DNA from: Sodiomyces alkalinus F11
Lineage: Eukaryota > Ascomycota > Sordariomycetes > Glomerellales > Plectosphaerellaceae
Direction of reading: 5' to 3'
Assembly: GCF_003711515.1 (NCBI RefSeq)
Contig: NW_021167085.1
Coordinates: 1,466,575-1,530,574, forward strand
Length of the DNA: 64,000 bases
Shown here: positions 36,980-49,869 of the stretch, in pieces
How the letters are laid out: each line of letters opens with the position of its first letter
Position numbering within the stretch: position 1 is the stretch's first letter
Made by a program: the position numbers and the translations under genes
The notes under the pieces: model-generated
What the model saw: only the letters and a program-made list of their open reading frames with translations
The model's database searches: none
Told to the model about the DNA's origin: nothing

Positions 36980-38180
36980 ACACCCATCCCATTTAGTCCG
37001 CACATATCATATTGAAACGCTGCACATACACGCGCAATGGAGGAAATGCCGCCACAGCCTTCTTGCCTATACATTCTTGTTTCACGCACCATACTTACCC
37101 CATGGTACATACTGCAATATTTTGCTCTTGCCTCATCGACAAGGCTCTTCGGGTTTCCATCAAAATATTCGCTGCGGGTTAGTAGCATAAGTGGCAGCAT
37201 TGCTTTTTTTTTTCTTTTTTTTTTTTTCTGTTGCTTGGGTTTGGCGTTGTTTTTCTTCATTCCCTCTTGTTTTCCCTTGCTCTTTCAAAGCATGTCGGAC
37301 AAGGGCGAAAGCTATACGGGCTAAGAGGAGGCACTTTAGGAGTTTAGGTGGTTGCCTTTTGATTATTCATGTACGGGCTTGGTTTGGATGGCATACGGAA
37401 CATATATCGGGGTTGGGATTCCTTTTCGTTTGTATTTAGTGACAAGCATCATCCCGTCCCCTCTATTCCCCTCCCCCCCTTATTTAATGTGAAGACGGAC
37501 ATGATCCATGCATCACACTCAAAACTGAAATCCAACGTGGTTTTAGGGCTGGATCTTGCTGCGAACACGTGACACCTAAGCCTTGAAAACGGTGCGGATC
37601 CTTTCTAACTTGCTGTTCGGGGTAACTGACCAGTATCATCCGTAATGTCCTTGGGTGTTTCTCCAAGGTGGCGGCTAGGTGGTGTGCAGAATCGGTGGGC
37701 AAGTAAATACTCAATAATACCAAAGCTATATTTCTTTTCGAAAGAAACAAACAAGACCAAAAGGACATTCGAAACCATGTTACGTACGACCCTAGAAACC
37801 TGCCTAATGACTGGACATCAGTCATGGCAAGTCTTAACGAGGCGCAGGCTTACAATGTTTTGAGCTTCATTATTTTATTTCCATGTCTCTAAGACTCCAA
37901 GGGAGATTTGCGTGGCCTGACTGGTGTCAGGTCGTATAACTACTACTGCCTACTGTACATGGCTCGCTTCATCAAAGACCCTGTGCTTCCATCGATACAA
38001 CAGGGCACTGCGTAGAGATGCCATATTGTCCTCGAAAACTGAGGATATCCCTCCGTAGACCGAAGATGGAAAGCACAGATGTCATAATGGCCAGGGAGGT
38101 TGGATGAGAAGAGACCCAGAAAGGGAGAGAAGGGGGGAAGGGGAAAAGAATGGTGATGACAGGACAAGCCGTTCCGTCAC
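36980..38180. other. convergent intergenic region
   Basis: 1.2 kb between the stop codons of SEC2 and the O-mannosyltransferase gene. T-rich tracts near 37204-37228; otherwise nothing recognisable. Confidence 0.55.
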
Positions 38181-41100
38181 TCACTCTTCCTGAGCGGTAG
38201 CATCATTCCCATCGCTGGCGGGTTTGGGTTTCTGTTGCTCTGCCTCGCGTTCGCCCTTGACACTCTCCACGGCTTCAGGGATCGGCGAGTCATCGGCCGG
38301 CACGTTCTTTTTGGTCTCCTGGTCGACGCCCTGAACGTCCGGGTGCGGGGGTGCGACGCCCTGGTCCTCCTGCTGCTCATCGGGAGGTAATGGAACGGAA
38401 TTTCCATATTCATCCACAACACGAGTCCGCGTCTCATACTTCGTCTTGAACTCCACCTTGCCCTCCAGGGCCTTCACCTGCTCGGGGTCGAGCAGGTTGC
38501 CGTTTTGATCCCGGTACTCAATCCTTTCTTCCCGCCCGACGATGCGCTGGCTTGGTGCCTCAGGGGCGCCTGAGATAGCCTCTTCCTCATTGCCATTGGC
38601 GAGGGGTACCTGGGCCTCCTGGTTGTTGACTGGCACCTTGGGCGCCTTGGGGGGTTCGGGTGCTTTGGGTGGTTCGGGAGCTTTGGGAGCTTTAGGTACT
38701 TTCGGTGCCTTGGGTGTATTCGTCTTAGACTCGGTCGACTTGGCTTGCGTCTTCTCCGCGGCGGTAGTTGAGTTCGAAGTCTGCAAATACTGCGAATACT
38801 GTTCATCAAAAGACACCATCACATTAGCATCCGCATATAGTACAAGCTCACAAGCTCAGTGTTACTTACATCAGTGTGGAAAGTATTGCAGTCAAAGTCC
38901 CATGTGCTGAAGAGCTTCAGGCGCTTGCATTCGGCCTTGGTCCAGACATTGCCGTATGCCAAGGGTGCGAAGAGGACAAAAACCACGACAGTAAGAGCCA
39001 AGAAGGCAACGGCAGATGCTCGGTTGAAGATGGGATTGTTCCGGCCACCGAAAAGAGAGAATCGCGCGGTGACAAAGTCAAAGATTTGGCAAAAGGCGAT
39101 GACGGCGAAGTAGAGAGCCGGGAAGTAGTGGTGTAGGAAGAGCTGCCGGGCCATCAAGTAGAACGGGAAGTAGTGGAAGGCCCAGCCCAGAACGGACGAT
39201 CCCACCTCGTAATCGAAGCGCTTGAAGGTGCTGTTGGCGTAGTCACCGCAATTGCGTTGCCAGCGGAGGATCGCGATAGCCTTGAAGAGGACGTAGACGG
39301 CGACGGCTGCCGTCGAGCTCCACCAGACAACGGGATTGCCGAGCAGGTAAATCTGGCGGTGCTGCTTGCCCCAGAAGTTGATGCCACGTCGGAGAATGGG
39401 CCAGGACTCGGGACGCGAGTCCCAGGCGTGCGAATCGGTCAGACCAGCATTCGTCTTCCACATGACCTTGTGCAGCTCGAGGAACTTGGCGAAGAAGCCG
39501 GGGCGGCGGTAGTTGACCTTCTCTGCGTTCTCGCCGAGCAGAGGATGCTCATTGTACTCCACATACCAGAGGCTGTTGGGCAGGGTGCCACCGCGGGCAC
39601 AGGTCACCTCCTGCTGCTCGGAAGCCCACTCGGGGAGCTTGACCTTGTGAGAGAACAGGGCGCATCCAGTCATGAGATGTACGAGGCGGAACTTGGTCTC
39701 GATGGTCCGGACGCGCTCTTTGGCAACGGGGGTCAGCGACTTCTGCTTGACGATCTCGACACGGAAGAAATCGTTGGCGTCGCCCTCGAAGCCCTCGAAG
39801 CCGTAGGCCGATACTTCATTTTGCCAATCCGCCTCGGTGACGGGAGGACGAACGTCGTGAGAATGGACGCGGCGATGGGTCTGCTTATGGTACAGACGGA
39901 TGACGCTCCCGTCCTTGACGTAGGCGGGTTCGGGCAGGCTGTCCCAGGCATGGGTCCCGTTGACTGGCTGGCCGTCGACGTCGAGAGGTTGGGTTTGATT
40001 CTGGATGAACCATATGTTGTTCTCGTCCTTGTGAGGATAGAGGGTGATCTGTTGTTGTTTGCTGCCGGTGGGGTACATCAGGGGGTGAGAGTGCAGATAA
40101 CCGCCCTGGGTATTGACATGTCTGATGGAGACGCGACTGCCCATGACAACGTCGGCGGCGACATCTTTCATTCCCTTGTTGTTGAGGGTGGACTGAAACT
40201 CGGAGCTCATGAAACCGTCGCCGTCGCCGGGGTTCACCAGGCAGACGAAGTGAATGGCGAACATGGCCAGATAGAAAGTGGCAGGAATGACGATGAGGCA
40301 GAAAACGCGGGCCATGAAATGCTTTGCCCAGACGCGCTGTGCGGCGGGAGAGTCAAAGTCAGCCAGGAGAAACAGGTGCACAACCACAGTGGATGAACTG
40401 TTGGGGGGGAAAGGGGGGAAGTTGTACATACCAGAGTCACGGTCTTGGTGTCGCCAAGCAGAACCCAAAGCTGCACCAGCGTCAAGCTGCCAACCCAAGC
40501 GACAGTGAAAAGACCGACCCATTTGATGCTGACGGTCGCGCCCATGCCCAGGCCAGTCATAGCCAGCCAGAACCACCAGCTCAGTTGGAAGGCCTTCTCC
40601 GGACCTTGTTCGTGTTGGTTTGCGAAGGAGTTGAAGGCGAGAGCGGTGAAGGCAACAGTGGCCATAAGCGGCGAGTCGAGCAGGATCAGGCGGGCCTGGG
40701 TCAGGAGGCCGTTCTCTATGGCCGGATTAGCGTTCAGCAATTTAGAGTAAACGCGGTGAGGGAAAGCAAATGCGAAATGCATACCAAATATGATGAGAGC
40801 CGAGCCCAGAGCGGCAGTTGTAGTGCGGCATCCGGTTGCCTTCAGGGTCAGGAACATCATGGGAGCTAGCAAAATGCCACAGACAGCAGGGAACATGCGC
40901 ATGGCAACATATGGGACGCCAGGCTCGATATAATCCTTGCCGATCTCCTTGAAGTCGAAGTTGCCGTCAAAGCCGGCAAGCCATCCGGTCAAGGCGATCA
41001 GCATCTTGGCCAGGGGAGGGTGGACGTCCATGAAGAACTTTCCCTTTATGTATTTCGAAGCGAAGCCACCGAAACTGCCAGGAGAAAGACGTCATGATTA

Positions 41101-41478
41101 GCGTATTGCCTTATGCGAGGTCCCAGCCCAAGGGGGGGGAGTGGGGGATGATAAATGATGATGATCAAGAAAAAGAAGAAGAACAAGGAGAAAAAGAAGA
41201 AAAAGGAAAACGTACTGGACTTCGTCGAAGACTACGCTCGAGGGCTGATAGATGCGGAAGAGGCGCACAATGACGGCAAGCACGGTAAGGACCAGCATAA
41301 TCTGGTAGTCGGAGATGGGGAGAAGGAAGACATCGTGGTCTTGAACGCCGTCGGATTTGTAGCTGGTCTTCTTGAGTTTCTTCGCGACGATCTGTGAAGT
41401 TTTGGCGGGGGTCTTGACCTTGGAAGAATTGGCCAGGGGTTTTTCGACCAAGTTCGTGGAGGCACTCGGCTGGGCCAT
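38181..41478 (-). CDS. PMT1: dolichyl-phosphate-mannose:protein mannosyltransferase, PMT1-like
   Basis: ER membrane enzyme that transfers mannose from dolichol-phosphate-mannose to Ser/Thr of secretory proteins. Four exons: 41216-41478, 40432-41074, 38870-40336 and 38181-38798, giving 996 residues. All introns are GT-AG (141, 95 and 71 nt). The essential acidic pair is in VVFDEV|HFGGF, split by intron 1. DVHPPLAKMLIALTGW and further membrane segments follow. The lumenal MIR region covers GSRVSIRHVNTQGGYLHSHP through the HAWDS repeats. The last membrane block ends with WTKAECKRLKLFSTWDFDC. The final exon encodes a cytosolic tail with PKAP/PEPPKAP repeats and a conserved-looking YRDQNGNLLDPEQVKALEGK. 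Assignment to PMT1 rather than PMT2 or PMT4 rests on the GDGDGFMSSEFQ and tail sequences and is less certain than the family. Confidence 0.88.
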
Positions 41479-43273
41479 GATTGTCGAATGGTTTGCCTTG
41501 CCAGGCGGCGGCGGCGAAGGCGCTTGTGAGAAGAGAAGAGGCCACTCGTCAGGGAAGCTCGAAAAAGGTGATGGGAGGTCGAGGACACGGGCAGAACTAT
41601 CTAGATACCTTACAGTTCGTAAGGTTCAAGGATTTCCCCGAGGCCAAGTCCCGTGTGCACAGCTCGGTGGCACAGCTCGGTCTCCTGGACGATTCACGAG
41701 TCAATGGGACACCTATATCATACCACCTCAGATACGTCCAAATGCTCGGGTCAATGGAAAAAAAAAAGAAACCAAAGAACAATGGGAGGAAAAAGAGTGT
41801 GATGAAGTGAAGAGGCGAAATGATTAAGTGGCTGTCATGGAATCACAGTGCAGACAACCGTAGTCCCGACAATGGCCATCAATAGAAAGAAAATCTATTG
41901 AGGAGGGAAAAAGGGAGGTCAGACGGAGATGATAATAAGTGGAAGAAATGCAGGAGGAAGCTCCTAGAAGTCTAGGGCGTCTTGGAGGGTGCCGTTGCCA
42001 TTTGTCGGCGTACCTGTAGGTATGGAGTGTGCAGTGCGAATACTTGTTGGTACTTAAGGGGGGGGGGTTTTCTCCCTTTCTTTTGGTCAAATTCCTGGGG
42101 CTGTACGTTGTAATAAAGGGGCTGTCAACAAAAGGGACCACATGCTCGAACTCAATGGGTCCGTCCAGCCAATCCAGCACAAGGCTTGTACCTGGTGAGG
42201 TGAGGTGGCCTCATCACTCGAGGCCCACATTCCTCCGTATCAGCATCCCTACCTAGGTAGGTGCCTTAGGTACCTTAGGTAAAGTACAGCAGCTTATCGC
42301 TTCCCCTACAACCGGTACAATTAGGTCCCGGATTGTGATCCCTAATTGTCGACGACTACATGATATTTAGGATTGTTGATGTTTACGGAGTAGGTATTCC
42401 ATTCTTTCCCTAACATAATGATACACTAGATGGATAACTCGGAGAACAACTCGAGAGAAAATGTGGAATACTTGTTTGAAGTCGAGGATATACCTTAGAT
42501 AGCAGCCAGCTTATCCTGCTTTAAGGCTGGTGAGCTCTGGGATAGGTAGGGGAGGACAGGACAACGTCGGTTATCGATCGTAATAGGGCACGACACAGGG
42601 TTGTATTGTCCTTACGTAGTTATTCGTTGTGTGTGTTTGTTGGACCTAATCAAGAGTAGGCACCTTATTAGGACACTAGTAATTTAGAATTCCAAAACCA
42701 CAGATATCTATGTAGCATCGGGCGAGTGTTCCCGGCTCAAACTGCAGAGTCATTGATATCAATTAGGAAGAGAAAAAAAAAGTAGAAAAAAGCCCAGTGA
42801 TCAAACTCCCCTCACCATTCAGCCGGTGGCCAGGCCCATTACCTAGACTTGAATCCTTATCAGCAATAATAGATACGTCGTTGAAACGAGCTGCTTTTCC
42901 TTTATTATTATCCGTACACCGAACTCTGTACCGGTACGCTCAACCCTTCTTCCATTTACCCCAACTGTTCCACGTACACGTAGACGTACCCACCTACCCA
43001 AACAAGAGACAACCCCGTGAGAGCGGGATTGTCGAGAGAAAAAAGGGACAAAAGCAAAGCAAAAAAAGAAAGGGCGAAACTCTCCCTTCTCTCTTTCGAA
43101 AGTGTCTCAAAACGGGACAGGAAAAGAAGGAGGAAAGACAAACGAGAGGGAAAGGGAGAGATAATCTTCTTGCTTGTAGGTCGAGTCGAACAGGCAAGAG
43201 AACGAAGAACTGGGTCCCTCGACCTTCTGAAATCGCTGGCTGTGGCCGGGCTTGGCTCCTGTTCCCCGACCCG
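41479..43273. promoter_or_regulatory. divergent intergenic region, PMT1 / SSK1
   Basis: Promoters of both genes. Contains a GGTACC/CCTTAGG cluster (42250-42285) and one exact TACGGAGTA (42384-42392). The last 477 bases before SSK1 are free of stops in the SSK1 frame but have no in-frame ATG. Confidence 0.45.
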
Positions 43274-45631
43274 ATGGGTGGTAGTCAGCTGAAAGCTCGC
43301 CTGGTCGCCAAGTTCTCTAGGAGGAACTCAACAGCCAGCTCCATCACTTCTGCCCAGAGCGACATCCGCCGCCATTCTCAGCCTGACGCAGACGAGACCA
43401 GGAGCGTTTCTTCTGAGGCTGGTGATGCGAAACCCACTGACACCCCAAATACACGTCAGCCATCACAACATCAACTAGAAGAACATCAACAAAATATTGA
43501 AGACCATTACCACTACCACTCGGAGGAGCAGCATCTTACAAATATTGATATTCGCGCAAGCACGACAAGAGACAGCACTAGCAGCGGCAGCACCTCGACT
43601 ACGACTACGAAAGCCAGTAACGATGGCTCCTCCCCGCTGGTAGGGCCAAGCCGAGACACGAACGGCGAGCTTTGGCAGCGACCCACGTCAACGGCTAGTG
43701 GTGTTCCTGGAAAAGATCTGCGCCCCTCCGCTACAGTTACCGCTACCGCTACCGCTACCGCTACTCCCACCGCGAACGCTCCCTTTCCTCTGCCAAGCAT
43801 CGACGAATTCCATTCTCTGCCATCCGCTAGCATCGAAGAACCCCCATTTCCTTCCGCCGACGTCCCTCTGACACCCCCTACCTCATCATCCTCCGCCGCC
43901 TTCTCCAGGCCACCCGCTCCGCCACGCCGACAGAGCCTCTTGCCGCACCGACAAACTACCCTCATCAAGACTCTGCTCGACGCTTCTCCCCCAGAGGCCC
44001 ACGAGGCCGACGTTGCCAGCCCCTCGACCTTACGGGCAATAAACCCCAACATGGTATCGCGGAAGGTCTGGGTCAAGCGGCCGGGCGCCTCGGCTACCCT
44101 CATCACCGTCAACGAGGACGACCTCGTCGACGATGTTCGCGATATGATTCTGAAAAAATACCCCAATTCGCTTGGCAGATATCTGGATGCTCCGGATTTG
44201 ACACTTCGCATCTGCCCACGAGAGCACCGGCAAGAGAGGACCCTAGGGCCCGAAGAGCCCATGGGCCGCACCCTTGACGCCTACTTCCCCGGCGGCCAAA
44301 CTGTCGACGAGGCCTTGGTCATCGACGTACCTACTCGCCGCACCCCCCGGCCATCACCACGATCCGATCCACCCCACGCCGCGGCCGTCTATTTCGCGAC
44401 CGAGGACGGAAGGCCACCAGAAGGCGCGGAAGGCTACTTCCCCCCGTTCGGCTCCATGCCGTCTCCCAACCTTGCTGTCCCCGTTGTCGCGCCGGTCAAT
44501 TCCCATTCTCAACCACCGGCACACGTACCTCACTCCATGGTTGTTTTGGGCACCGGCCAGATCCCTCCCGTTCCCTCTCCCGGCGGCGGCACCTGGTCTC
44601 GCACCTACAGGGACCGTCCCGAACGACCGCGTCCCGGCAAGACGCACACCGCATCCCCGACCACCAACGTCAACGGACCGGTACAACCCATCGCGGCTGC
44701 TGCCGGGCACACTCCACATGCCTCTTTTCATCCGAGGGCTCCCCCCTCCCGGGCACACTCTACTGCATCCGGGGAGACGACAATGCAACCCGCCGCCCCC
44801 GCCATTCCCACGCCACCCGCGCCCGAGACCCAGCAAATTCAACGAGCCGCCACACCTCCGCCGAGACTCTCGTCGCCCCGCCCGGCCAGCGCGCGGCCCA
44901 AGAAGGTCAAGAAAATGGACCACCCCGTGCTCCCGCCCGGCATGCTGAACGGCGGCGTCCCTCCCATCAACGTCTTGATCGTGGAAGACAACCCCATCAA
45001 CCTGAAACTTCTGGAAGCCTTCGTCAAGCGGTTAAAGGTTCGCTGGAAGACCGCCATCGATGGCCGGGATGCGGTGAACAAGTGGAAGAACGGAGGCTTC
45101 CATCTCGTCTTGATGGACATCCAGCTGCCTGTCATGAATGGACTCGACGCGACCAGGGAAATCCGCCGACTGGAGCGCGTCAATTCCATTGGCGTCTTCT
45201 CGTCGGCGTCGAGTGAAGTCGAAACCGTCAAGGGCGAGCTCGAGGAGAAGGACCGCTTGGAGAACGTGGAAATGTTCAAGAGCCCGGTCATCATTGTCGC
45301 CCTCACGGCCAGTTCTCTCCAGAGCGACAGGCACGAGGCCCTGGCTGCCGGTTGTAATGATTTCTTGACCAAGGTGCGTTTTCTTTTCTTTTTTCTTCCC
45401 ACACGTCCCTCGGATCAGTCTGGCTAACCCGCAATACAGCCCGTAAACTTTGTCTGGCTCGAGAGGAAAGTCATGGAGTGGGGTTGTATGCAGGCCCTCA
45501 TCGACTTTGACGGATGGAGGAAGTGGAAGGATTTCTCGCAGGAGGGAGATGACACCGAAGTGAAGAAGACGTCGGCCGCGAAAGCCAAAGCGAAGAAGAA
45601 TCGATTATCCATGGCAACAGCACATGCATGA
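43274..45631 (+). CDS. SSK1: SSK1 response regulator of the HOG stress pathway
   Basis: Cytosolic phosphorelay response regulator; unphosphorylated Ssk1 activates the MAP kinase kinase kinase of the HOG osmostress pathway. Two exons: 43274-45373 and 45440-45631, giving 763 residues. The 66-nt intron has donor GTGCGT and acceptor CAG and joins FLTK|PVNFVWLE. The N-terminus MGGSQLKARLVAKFSRRNST matches the family. Residues 1-540 are largely disordered, with a Thr-Ala run (43738-43767) and a PB1- or UBX-like segment near SRKVWVKRPGASATLITVNE. The receiver domain is about residues 566-745: VEDNP acidic pocket, phospho-acceptor Asp615 in LVLMDIQLPVMNG, ALTA, and the lysine in FLTKPV. The ATG at 43274 is the first in frame. 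Confidence 0.93.
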
Positions 45632-46833
45632 TGGAACAGTTCGGGAATTGGGCAATTCAGATGTCCACGGAAAATCTTCTTTTACGCAAAGACTTCCCGG
45701 TTTATCTCGTCGCCGACGACGGAAACTCCTGTGGACTTGTCGATTCCCACTAAAGACATCCTTCGGGGAAAGAAAAACACGAGTTAGCTTTGCTTTCGGG
45801 GGGATTTTTTTTTGTACGAATCATTAGGGGATCTACGAGTCGATTTCTCTGAGCAGGTAATGTATGGCAAACGAACAGCGGCAGTATCATGGAATTGTTT
45901 GCTCTGCGAGGATTACGAGAATCTTAATCAACCTATTTACGTTGAGGAGGGAACCAAGAGGAAACATAGTGTCCTTTCGATAGTTGATCTAAGCCGCCGG
46001 TGGTAATCGTGGAATAATAAAAGTCACAACAACCATCATATTCTATACCGGCTTAACAATCCTAGCCCCTCACACCTGTTTCTCCAGGAAGCCCTCGAAG
46101 TCGTTTCAGCTAGGCTTCAAGCCGTCGCCTTCAAATCTCTCTTCACCTCCCAGGACCACTTCTGTTTGGTTGATCTGGGACCATACACTGGAGCTGAGGA
46201 TTCATGTCGACGTGATCGGGTCCTCTCCTAGTAGCGTACTACCTTCAACAGAGATAGGTTGGAATAAGGTTCGGGTAACACGTAGCAGATGTTTTCTTGA
46301 CGCTTTCTAATATCAATGGATTTATCATGAGAGCGAAGGAGAAGTGCATACAGGAGGAACAAGTGATGGTCACGTCTTCGTCAGAGTATGGACGAACCTA
46401 AATACAGGTTGATTGCTGACCGCTCTCTCGGGCAGAGCGTCCAGGCGGGCTTTGCAGAGAAGTCCCATGAAGATTTATGTCGAAGCTAACGAACGGAGCA
46501 GAGTTGTCCGCATTCCTCGGCATCGTCGAGATCTTCTGGAGTACCTAGGTACAAAGTCATAATTACCCCATTCGCAGTTGAATAGGTACGTACCTTTAGT
46601 CACACTCACGCAGCGGAGCACGGACTACAGCACGGGCCACACTAAGTCAAAGCAATAACAAGGGAACGGATTTATTCCCGATCCGAATCCAGGAGAAAAA
46701 TCTCTTCCCTTCCCCCAATGCCCATCTTCCTGGCGTCCATCCAAAATTCTCTTCCCGTCATACATCCTCACTCCTCGCCATGCACCATCCATAAAAAACG
46801 GTCTCGCTTATTCACACACAGCGACCGTTGCAC
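45632..46833. other. intergenic spacer
   Basis: 1.2 kb between SSK1 and the mitoribosomal gene. Contains two GGTACC/ACCTAGG-type motifs (about 46542 and 46585). No gene seen. Confidence 0.55.
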
Positions 46834-48037
46834 ATGTCCTCCCGCTCAGCCTCTTCGGCTCTAGGCACGGGCCTGAAGCGATGTAGTGCCCATGCGGCGC
46901 CCGCAGCACGAAACGGGCACATTCAGGTTGCCTGTTCCTTTTCCACAACGGCCCAATGTCAGAAGACCACTAAGCTGCGGTCCGATATGTACAGATGGCT
47001 AGATATGAAAGGGCAGAATTTCGAGGACTCACAACATGGCTTTCCGAGGTATCTCGGACATCTGCCAAATCAGCCTTTTCCTCTGAACCCGCTATTTAGG
47101 AGTGAGCCTGTGCTAGACGAAAGCATGAGAGAAGAGATATACAGGCGAGTGAAGGAAGATAAGGTGTCACTCAAGGCTGTGTCAGCAGACCTCTCAGTAG
47201 ATATCAGGAGAGTGGCCGCAGTGGTGCGGATGAAGGCCCTTGAAAAACAATGGGAGTCCGAGGTACGAAGAATCTTTGCTTTCCTCCCCCTTTTCCCCTT
47301 CCCGGCGCCCTACGCCCAGCGTGAAATGATGAATACCATTTCAAACAATCGATTAGTCTTGAAGACACACACATGGTTACAATTTTGGCACTGCGAGCCT
47401 CTCTGATACGCTGTCCCTCTTCTCCTTCCCCGTCGTCGATACTAGCAAACCACTTTCTCGGGGCTATTTACTGACGGATAATCATTTCCACTTTCAGGGG
47501 AAAAAGCTGGCGAAGCCGTATGCAAACGCGATCCTCTGCCTGTTGCCCAAAACATCATATACGCCGGGCCAGCAGTCCATACACGAGCCTGTCAATGAGA
47601 TCCACGTCCACAAGCTCACCACTCAGCAGCTCTTTGTGCCCGTCTCGGAGTCGCGCCAGTTCACCCGCGAGGATGCCGCCAAGGCATTTCATCGCAATCT
47701 TCTCTCGGCCGACGCCCGGTCGCCACACCCGGAGCTTATCGAACTGCAGAAGCGGAAGCTCGCTGGCGTGCCAGACGAGGAAAACCAGGGCAAGTTCCAG
47801 GCCGAAACCAAGGCCGAGGAGGACGCCTTGGTCGAGAAGCTCGAACGACGAGCGGCCCAGGAGGAGGAGCGCACCACTCGCGTCGACACGGACCGCTTTG
47901 AGTACCGCTTCAAAGATATTAATATGGAAGTCGTGGGCAAGAACGGACGCGGCCGTAAGGCCGTGGGCTGGCGGTATGGTGTGCCGTTCAACGATCGGAG
48001 GAAAGGTCAAATCAAGATCCCGACATCAGTGCCATGA
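46834..48037 (+). CDS. MRPS35: mitochondrial small ribosomal subunit protein mS45 (Bot1/MRPS35 type)
   Basis: Component of the mitochondrial small ribosomal subunit. Two exons: 46834-47262 and 47498-48037, giving 322 residues. The 235-nt intron has donor GTACGA and acceptor CAG and joins WESE|GKKLAKPYA in phase. The N-terminus (MSSRSASSALGTGLKRCSAH) is basic and Ser/Ala-rich with no acidic residue, consistent with a mitochondrial targeting peptide. Family blocks visible are RSDMYRWLDMKGQNFEDSQH, FPLNPLFRSEPVLDE, VSLKAVSADLSVDIRRVAAV and MEVVGKNGRGRKAVGWRYG. Assignment to the Bot1p/MRPS35 family is from recollection of these blocks. Confidence 0.85.
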
Positions 48038-48300
48038 ACACGTGTACGTGTCCGGGATATCTCTCACAAACTTCTGGCTGCCTATGAGCAGTCACTATAT
48101 TGGCGGTGTAGCTCAGTTGCTGGGAACCTGAGCCTCCAGCCATTGTATATACCAGGTGTATTATTAGCGTCTGGGTTGCTTACTTTGCTGTACTATTACG
48201 GTGGACGAGCCATTTATTGCGTCGAGTTTATCAAAGTCGTACACACACGGCAGCTCCCTTGTGGGCCATGCTATCACTGTAGCAATAAGAGAATTTATTT

Positions 48301-48819
48301 TTACTGCCTCGCCTCTCTTCTCTCTCCTTGCTCTCCCTCTTCTCCACTTCTCCTCTTCTCCTCTTCTTCTTTTCTTCTTTTCTTCCTGTGGCTCGCTTTG
48401 ATTGTACAATGCATCATCGGGCCCCTGGACGCAAATTCCTCGAGAACAAGGTTCAACTCCTGGAGGACGTAGGGGCTTATAAGCGTCTGTTGAGGATCCA
48501 TTTTTGCGCGCAGCTCTTGCCACCGCCAGAAGAACCTTGCCCTCAGCAGACCGTTTATAGCGGATCTTATCGACCTCGCATGGCGTAGTAGTTCCGCGAT
48601 ACCAATCCTCAAAAAGTCAGTCGGGTTCAGGCTGAGAATCTGAGAGCGCAGCCGCAACCCTCTCGCAACTTGCCTAGCCTATCAGAACCGATCATCATCG
48701 GACATGAGTAAGGCACCGTGTTCTGCCAGAATGTGAATCATCGACTGAATATCTCTGCGCTGGAACGGATCGCCAACAAGCTTTCGTTTTTCTCGGGGAA
48801 CCATACGATCCTCTGGCCA
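48301..48819 (-). pseudogene. decayed protein-coding relic with in-frame stops
   Basis: On the minus strand one frame reads protein-like from 48819 down to 48685 (DPFQRRDIQSMIHILAEHG is included), meets TGA (48682-48684) and TAG (48679-48681), then continues in the same frame to about 48415 (LSLNPTDFLRIGIAELLRHA and following helix-like sequence) before a low-complexity Lys/Glu run. Another in-frame TAG sits at 48820-48822. Protein-like sequence upstream of this appears in a different frame, suggesting a frameshift too. I do not recognise the ancestral family. An intron across the double stop is unlikely because no suitable GT-AG pair of normal length brackets it. Confidence 0.45.
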
Positions 48820-49869
48820 CTAGTATCGGACCAAATACCCCGATCACAGGGTTCGCGGCACATTTATGAGCAGCTGTTCGTACTCCATCCCTACCCAATT
48901 TTAGGTGGAAGGGGCTAATACCGGCAATGCCATTCTTTACATGTTCATCTGGATTTAACCGCGGTCGTGGTTGGTTTGAGGAGCTGGTGTGCCCTTGAAA
49001 GTACGCCCTCGAAAGTTGATGGCTCCGACAATGTCCTAAGGGTCATATTCCGCCGAAAGCGTTGAGGCTTAGCTCGCAAGGTTTGAGTGAGAACAGCTCG
49101 GCATACAGAACAACTGAAAGGAACACCAGATGGACAGAATGGCTATAAGAAGAACAACCTCGAAAGAGACTCTGAAAGGTCAGGTGTTGTTTCTCGGAGA
49201 TGATAGGAGTGTGTCAGATACAAGAGCCTTTGTGGGGGGGCTCCCTAGCCTTTCCATTTCCCCTTCAACGCATCTCTTGCGCGGCCCCAACGCCATGGAA
49301 TAATTGTTAATGGCTCCAGTAACGTAGGCTTTAGAAAATACACTTCTCTGTTGAAGTCTGACCATTCCCAGAACCCCCGAGGCGGCAGAGGCAGACACAA
49401 TGGCTAACGGCGCCCTATCGACGCCCGCCTACAGTGGCAGGCCCTTTGCCCTTTCCTGTCTCCTACAGCGATGCCTCCCCAAGGCATACGGAGGGCTGCG
49501 TTCAAGGCTAGGGCGCCACGCCTCAGCGGTTATACTTATGCTGAGAAAACACGCAGAAGTCAAGAATCAAGAGGATGCTTAAACAACCAGAAAAGGGCCT
49601 CTTCTTTTCCAGTCATGTTTCGTCTCCGAGATCCCGTGCAGCCTCCCAGGGCCTCCTTCAGCCATGGCTGCATTCAAACCCGCCCCAAGAAAAGATTTTA
49701 AGCCTCTCGCAGTGCTGCATATATCCATTGGAATTCATTCTACTCCTCCTCTCCCTAATACTCTTCCTTTTATCTCTGTCACAGCGACAATGACTACCCT
49801 CTCATCCCGGATGCTCACAGTATTGACAACTCACCTACAAAGAACAACAGACTAGACTCCTTACCCACC
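48820..49869. other. intergenic spacer
   Basis: Possible extension of the relic to the left of 48900; after that no coding signal. CT-rich leader-like sequence precedes the small membrane protein gene from about 49720. Confidence 0.5.

Noticed and set aside
39173..40396. 407-residue plus-strand frame opposite the O-mannosyltransferase
   Set aside because: It is an antisense shadow of the PMT exon; the minus-strand product has clear membrane and MIR sequence.
48098..48160. tRNA-like string with a TAGCTCAGTTG box A
   Set aside because: No matching box B (GGTTCGANTCC) or closing acceptor stem at the right distance; treated as chance.
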